A stretch of DNA of 9,254 bases. Origin: DP-19 sp041488235. GTDB taxonomy: Bacteria; Desulfobacterota; Binatia; UTPRO1. Shown here in pieces: positions 6,077-9,254 of this stretch (position 1 is the first letter of the stretch; every line of letters begins with the position of its first letter). The stretch is from assembly GCA_041488235.1 (NCBI GenBank), contig JBGPOW010000182.1, positions 1 to 9,254 of the forward strand. Direction: 5' to 3'. The notes below the pieces were generated by a model. That model saw only the letters and a program-made list of their open reading frames with translations, was not told where the DNA came from and made no database searches. The position numbers were made by a program, and so were the translations under genes.

Positions 6077-6100
6077 CGCGCGTCGGCACGCCGACGCGCG
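6077..6100 (+). terminator. Strong GC hairpin after the ICMT-like gene
   Basis: CGCGCGTCGG (6077-6086) is perfectly complementary to CCGACGCGCG (6091-6100) across a CACG loop, 15 bases past the stop. The stem is ten base pairs of almost pure GC. It is the strongest hairpin I found in the window, and it separates the methyltransferase gene from the next operon. There is no T tract, only TCTGGG, so termination may be of the T-poor type or need Rho, or the hairpin may protect the mRNA end. Confidence 0.55.
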
Positions 6101-6188
6101 TCTGGGCATGGTTGCATCGGAGCACCCCGCAATGGGAAACCGGGAGTACCACACCGGCGCGCGCGGAGCGATGAAAGGACGGTCTCCG

Positions 6189-6584
6189 ATGCCTACCTCA
6201 CCCGACTCACTCGAAGCGGACATCGAGCGTGACTTGCAACGCCACCGGAGATCGGCGACCGCGTCCTGTCGTGCGGCGTCGTTGCTGTCGGTGGCCGCGA
6301 TCCTGACGAGCATCGCCGCCGGCGTTGCGGTCGCTGCGCAATGGCTCTCGCGAGAATGGCTCGCGGTGCTCAGCACGGTTCCCGCAATGTCGTTGGTGAT
6401 CGTCGACAGCTTCCGGCTCGACGAGCGGGCGGACTGGCATGATCGACGGACGCACGGACTCCGCGCGTTGCTCTACCAACTCCGCTATGAGGGCGCGCCG
6501 GCGCGCGAGATCAGCATTCAATGGCGGCATCTCGCCGGCGATGCGGAGCGACGTGGCTCATCGTTCGGAAAGGGCGGCTGGTGA
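6189..6584 (+). CDS. Two-helix membrane protein, SLATT/DUF4231-like in layout
   Basis: The product is 131 residues from the ATG at 6189, chosen because AAGGA at 6175-6179 sits 9 bases upstream. An earlier in-frame start at 6108 has no ribosome site. The layout is a charged N-terminal helix (SLEADIERDLQRHRRSA, 7-23), two transmembrane segments (about 29-50 and 57-73) with a short QWLSREW turn, and a long cytoplasmic C-terminus. That C-terminus contains WHDRRTHGLRALLYQLRYEG (83-102) and ISIQWRHLAGDAERR (108-122). This layout resembles SLATT and DUF4231 proteins, some of which act as membrane effectors beside nucleotide-sensing partners, but no such partner is present and the match is by layout only. 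It heads a tight operon with a methyltransferase 10 bases downstream. Function is unknown. Confidence 0.75.
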   Translation: MPTSPDSLEADIERDLQRHRRSATASCRAASLLSVAAILTSIAAGVAVAAQWLSREWLAVLSTVPAMSLVIVDSFRLDERADWHDRRTHGLRALLYQLRYEGAPAREISIQWRHLAGDAERRGSSFGKGGW

Positions 6585-6594
6585 GGAGCGCCTT

Positions 6595-7323
6595 GTGCCG
6601 GACGAGCGGTGGACGGCGGTCGCGGTGAGACGCCACGATTGGTCCGGTTTCGCCGCGCTCGTGGTGGTGAGCGTGAGTCTCGTCGAGCTCGGCCGCGGCG
6701 AGTGGGTGCCCGCGTCGGTGCTGGCGGTGATCGCGGCCGGTGCCGCGGCATTGACCCGCTACTGGAGCGTACGTCATCCGGCTCCGATGCCGCACCTCTT
6801 GCGCTGGACGCTTCTGGTACCGCGTGGCAATCATTCCCCCGCGCATCTGCAGCGGGTGCTCGAGCCGCGCAGCGGCGAACGCCTGCTCGAGATCGGTCCC
6901 GGTGTCGGACTCCACGCGCTGCCTGTCGCACGCGCGCTCGCCCCGGACGGTGCGCTCGACGTCCTCGACGTGCAGCAGGCGATGCTGGACGACGTGGCGC
7001 GCCGCGCGCGCGCGGCGGGCATCACCAACATCGCGGCGAGGCGTGGCGACGCGCGGGCACTGCCGTACGAGAACGCGACCTTCGACGGCGCGTATCTCGT
7101 CGGCGTACTCGGTGAGATCCCGGACCCGCAAGCGGCGCTACGAGAGCTTCGGCGCGTCCTGAAACCGAATGGACGCCTCGTCGTCGGCGAGGTGATCTTC
7201 GATCCGGACTACGTCGCGTTCGGCTCGTTGCGCGCGCGCGCCGCGGCGGCGTCGTTCGGATTCGAGCGCCGGATTGGCGGGTTTGCGTCGTACCTGGCGC
7301 GCTTCTCCGCGCAGCCGTCGTGA
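6595..7323 (+). CDS. Membrane-anchored class I SAM-dependent methyltransferase
   Basis: The product is 242 residues from the GTG at 6595. GAGGAG at 6583-6588 lies 6 bases upstream and overlaps the stop of the preceding gene. The ATG at 6541 in the same frame lacks an SD and would overlap that gene by 44 bases. Two hydrophobic helices (about 17-33 and 37-55) precede the catalytic domain. Motif I is LLEIGPGVGLHALPVA (97-112, E-x-G-x-G-x-G). The acidic strand-2 end is LDVLDVQQAML (121-131). GDARALPYENATFDGAYL (151-168) fits the adenine-contact and motif II region. LRELRRVLKPNGRLVVGEV (182-200) is the post-II motif of Methyltransf_11 enzymes. The substrate is unknown; the membrane anchor suggests a lipid or quinone-like molecule. 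The stop overlaps the next start as GTGA. Confidence 0.9.
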   Translation: MPDERWTAVAVRRHDWSGFAALVVVSVSLVELGRGEWVPASVLAVIAAGAAALTRYWSVRHPAPMPHLLRWTLLVPRGNHSPAHLQRVLEPRSGERLLEIGPGVGLHALPVARALAPDGALDVLDVQQAMLDDVARRARAAGITNIAARRGDARALPYENATFDGAYLVGVLGEIPDPQAALRELRRVLKPNGRLVVGEVIFDPDYVAFGSLRARAAAASFGFERRIGGFASYLARFSAQPS

Positions 7324-7802
7324 GGCTCGGAACGGTGGTCGACGCGGTCGCGGTCGTCGGGCTCGGTCTCGCGGCGGGCGCGATGGTGACCGAGGGCGCG
7401 CTTCTCGCGCCGTACTGGCGCGCGTTGCCGCCGCACGACTTCCTCGCGTGGTACGCCGCCAATGCGTCCCGTCTCGTCGCGTTCTACGGTCCGCTCGAGG
7501 TCTTCGCCGCCGTCTCGACGGCGCTTGCCGCGTCCGTGTCTGCGTACCATCGCCGTCCGGCGCGCCATCTGCTCCTCGTCGCGACAGTGTGCGCCGTCGC
7601 CGTACTCGTCGCGTTCCCGCTGTACTTTCGGGACGCGAACGCCGCCTTCGCGACCGGGTCGATCGACGTCGATCGCGTTCCGCATGAGCTCGCGCGCTGG
7701 AGCCGCTACCATTGGATCCGCACCGCCGTCGGCGTGATCGGCTTCGCCGCGGCGGTGCTCGCGATCGGTCGGGAGCCGACGTCTCGGAACGGCCGGTCGT
7801 GA
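7320..7802 (+). CDS. DUF1772-like (anthrone oxygenase-like) membrane protein
   Basis: The protein has 160 residues and four hydrophobic segments at about 5-30, 52-76, 82-102 and 132-149. The pattern GAMVTEGALLAPYWRAL near the first helix, followed by FYGPLEVFAAVSTALAA and then YFRDANAAFATG with ELARWSRYHWIRTAVGVIGF, is the layout of DUF1772/anthrone-oxygenase-like proteins. These have an N-A/D-N motif, then W-x-x-x-H/Y-W-x-R-T before the last helix. Family members in fungi and actinobacteria act on anthrones; most bacterial members are uncharacterised. The GTG start at 7320 overlaps the upstream TGA as GTGA and has no SD of its own, so translation is probably coupled to the methyltransferase. 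The pairing suggests a membrane-bound tailoring step, which is inference. Confidence 0.75.
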   Translation: MRLGTVVDAVAVVGLGLAAGAMVTEGALLAPYWRALPPHDFLAWYAANASRLVAFYGPLEVFAAVSTALAASVSAYHRRPARHLLLVATVCAVAVLVAFPLYFRDANAAFATGSIDVDRVPHELARWSRYHWIRTAVGVIGFAAAVLAIGREPTSRNGRS

Positions 7803-7833
7803 CCACCCCGATCAGTGGGGCGCACCCGGGAGG

Positions 7834-9087
7834 TTAGAGCGGCAGCTCCTTCATCCCTTTGCGCGGCGCGCCGACGAGGCAGGCCATGTTCCCCGCGGGG
7901 TGACGGTTCTCGTGCATGAGCTGATGCGCGCGCGGGATGTCGTCGAAGCCGAACGTCTCGCCGAGGCAGGGATCGACCTTGCCGCCGAGGACGAGATCGT
8001 TCAGGCCTTTCGCCTGCTCGTCGTTCGCGAAGTGCGACCCCTGAAACCGCTTCTGGCGCATCCAGAGGTAGCGCAGGTCGACGGTCGCGTTGTAGCCGGT
8101 CGTGCCGGCGCAGATGACGACCATGCCGCCGGTGTCGCAGACGAAGATCGACGTCGGCACCGTGTCCTCGCCGGGATGCTCGAACACGATGCGCGGGCTG
8201 CGCCGCTCGCCGAGCACGTCCCAGAGCGCCTTCCCGAAGGCGCGCGCGCCCGCGGCCCACTTGTCGTAGGCGGCGGTGTCCTTCCAGTGCGGCAGCATGC
8301 CCCAGTGATCGAACTTCTTGCGGTTGATGCAGCCTTTGGCGCCGAGCGACTTGCAGAACTCGAACTTGTCCTCGCCGGAGACGACGGCGACCGGGATGCC
8401 GCCTTGCGCCTTCACGATCTGGATCGCCTGGCTGCCGAGGCCGCCGGAGCCGCCCCAGACGAGGACGATGTCGTTCGGCTGCACGGTGTGCGGCGGCCAC
8501 GCCATCAGCATGCGATACGCCGTCGCGCCGACGAGCATGTACGCCGCCGCCGCTTCCCAGGTGAGGTGCTTCGGCTTCGGCAGGCACTGATGCGCCTGCA
8601 CCTTGGTGAACTGCGCGAAGCTGCCCCAATTCGTCTCGTAGCCCCAGATCTGGAACGTCGGGGCGAACATCGGATCCTGCCCCGCCTTCACGGTCGCATC
8701 GTTGCGGTCCCAGACGCCGCAATGGATCACCACCTCGTCGCCGACCTTGTGCGTCCGGACGTCCTTGCCGACCGCGTAGACGACGCCCGACGCGTCGCTG
8801 CCGCCGATGTGGAACCCCGTCGTGTCGCCGCCCCGCGCATGCACCTTGATGACGTCGATCGGCACGCCGAGGGCGGCCCAGACATTGTTGTAGTTGATCC
8901 CCGCCGCCATGACCGACACGAGGACCTCGTCCGGCGCGAGTTCAGGAACCGGGACCTTCTCCACCTTGAAGGCCTTCGTCGGCTCTCCAAAGCGGTCCTG
9001 GCGGATCACCTGCGCATACATCTCGCGCGGAACGTGACCGACGGGAGGAACCTGACCGATCTCGTAGAGGTCGCGCTTCTCACTCAT
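7834..9087 (-). CDS. ccr: Crotonyl-CoA carboxylase/reductase
   Basis: The 417 residues are slightly shorter than the usual 425-450. This zinc-independent MDR-superfamily enzyme reductively carboxylates crotonyl-CoA to ethylmalonyl-CoA with NADPH and CO2 (EC 1.3.1.85), in the ethylmalonyl-CoA pathway or in polyketide extender-unit supply. The N-terminus reads through REMYAQVIRQDRFGEPTKAF (21-40), typical of Ccr. Asn67 in INYNNVW, Glu151 in WGYETNWGSF and His352 in GSHFAND appear to be the CO2-binding residues known from the Kitasatospora enzyme (my alignment by eye). NADPH binds at VWGGSGGLGSQAIQIV (210-225), and the C-terminus has the HPAGNMACLVGAP motif (396-408). The ATG at 9087 has AAGG about 9 bases upstream. 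No ecm, mcd or mcm gene is visible; the gene stands alone, converging on the DUF1772-like gene. Confidence 0.95.
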   Translation of the reverse strand: MSEKRDLYEIGQVPPVGHVPREMYAQVIRQDRFGEPTKAFKVEKVPVPELAPDEVLVSVMAAGINYNNVWAALGVPIDVIKVHARGGDTTGFHIGGSDASGVVYAVGKDVRTHKVGDEVVIHCGVWDRNDATVKAGQDPMFAPTFQIWGYETNWGSFAQFTKVQAHQCLPKPKHLTWEAAAAYMLVGATAYRMLMAWPPHTVQPNDIVLVWGGSGGLGSQAIQIVKAQGGIPVAVVSGEDKFEFCKSLGAKGCINRKKFDHWGMLPHWKDTAAYDKWAAGARAFGKALWDVLGERRSPRIVFEHPGEDTVPTSIFVCDTGGMVVICAGTTGYNATVDLRYLWMRQKRFQGSHFANDEQAKGLNDLVLGGKVDPCLGETFGFDDIPRAHQLMHENRHPAGNMACLVGAPRKGMKELPL

Positions 9088-9126
9088 GGCTGCACCTTCG
9101 CTGACAGAGGAATCGAAGCGTGCGCG

Positions 9127-9155
9127 AACTTATTCGACGGTTGGCGGCAATTCAA
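9127..9155 (-). promoter_or_regulatory. ccr: Possible sigma-70-like promoter of ccr
   Basis: Read on the minus strand, TTGAAT (9150-9155) and TAAGTT (9127-9132) are separated by 17 bases, in the least GC-rich part of the ccr upstream region. Initiation near 9120 would give a leader of about 33 bases containing the AAGG ribosome site. The -35 matches four of six consensus bases and the -10 only three of six. Confidence 0.3.
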
Positions 9156-9178
9156 ACCGCCGGCACTCGTTGCGGCGC

Positions 9179-9254
9179 GGGGGGGGGGGGACCGCGAACC
9201 CGGGGGCGCCCCCCGTGGGCCGGCCCGCCCCAGAGGGCAGAGCCGCGCGCGGCC
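9179..9254. other. Low-complexity GC tail, likely contig-end artefact
   Basis: A run of 12 G (9179-9190) is followed by stacked GC palindromes: GGGGGCGCCCCC (9202-9213), GGGCCGGCCC (9217-9226) and GCCGCGCGCGGC (9242-9253). No coding frame with typical codon bias is seen. A poly-G run next to palindromes is typical of an unreliable assembly edge, although a real hairpin-rich region that stopped assembly is also possible. Confidence 0.5.

Noticed and set aside
5408..6376. Upstream extension of the lipoprotein frame on the minus strand
   Set aside because: The part before the ATG at 5407 is Arg-rich and unstructured and overlaps the ICMT-like gene. The lipoprotein signal and GGAGG place the real start at 5407.
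6189..6584. CBASS/SMODS-SLATT defence effector
   Set aside because: No nucleotidyltransferase, SLOG or other sensing partner is adjacent; only the two-helix layout is similar.
7803..7833. CCAC/GTGG or CCCC/GGGG hairpin between DUF1772-like and ccr stops as terminator
   Set aside because: Only a four-base stem, two mutually exclusive pairings and no T tract; not enough to call.
7706..8722. Second minus-strand open frame within ccr
   Set aside because: It is a frame-shifted shadow of ccr; the real frame carries all Ccr motifs.
9179..9190. G run as a G-quadruplex element controlling ccr
   Set aside because: It is a single uninterrupted run at a suspect sequence edge, so artefact is the simpler explanation.

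Overview
The window is very GC-rich and densely packed, with strong G/C third-position bias in every real gene. It carries a predicted lipoprotein, a glutathione S-transferase, a DUF2461 protein and crotonyl-CoA carboxylase/reductase. Together these suggest a free-living, aerobic, Gram-negative bacterium, perhaps a deltaproteobacterial, Binatota-like or other proteobacterial lineage. The sequence alone does not fix the taxon. There are no rRNA, tRNA, CRISPR or transposase genes, so this looks like ordinary chromosomal housekeeping and accessory sequence. The right edge reads like the ragged end of a contig.

Left part (1-2342, all + strand): the C-terminus of an alpha/beta hydrolase; a small two-helix membrane protein translationally coupled (ATGA overlap) to a glutathione S-transferase; a four-helix membrane protein of unknown function; and a DUF2461 protein whose Shine-Dalgarno lies in a small hairpin. 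The DUF2461 gene converges on an MFS transporter (- strand, 2339-3601), and the two stop codons share one CTAG.

Middle part (3602-6061): a 345-base divergent intergenic region precedes a shikimate-dehydrogenase-family protein (+, 3947-4786) with a non-canonical substrate-binding motif. This converges on a lipoprotein with an NTF2/SnoaL-like domain (-, 4817-5407). Diverging from the lipoprotein is an isoprenylcysteine-methyltransferase-like membrane protein (+, 5501-6061), followed by a strong GC hairpin.

Right part (6189-7802, +): a tight three-gene operon of a small two-helix membrane protein, a membrane-anchored SAM-dependent methyltransferase and a DUF1772-like (anthrone-oxygenase-like) membrane protein. 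It converges on a crotonyl-CoA carboxylase/reductase gene (-, 7834-9087), the clearest metabolic gene here and the marker enzyme of the ethylmalonyl-CoA pathway. Upstream of ccr lie a possible promoter and then a 12-G run with stacked palindromes at the window end, probably an assembly edge.

Apart from the coupled pairs, the genes do not form one obvious pathway. No clear new defence or mobile system is visible. The best candidates for something undescribed are the 6189-7802 operon and the divergent AroE-like enzyme.
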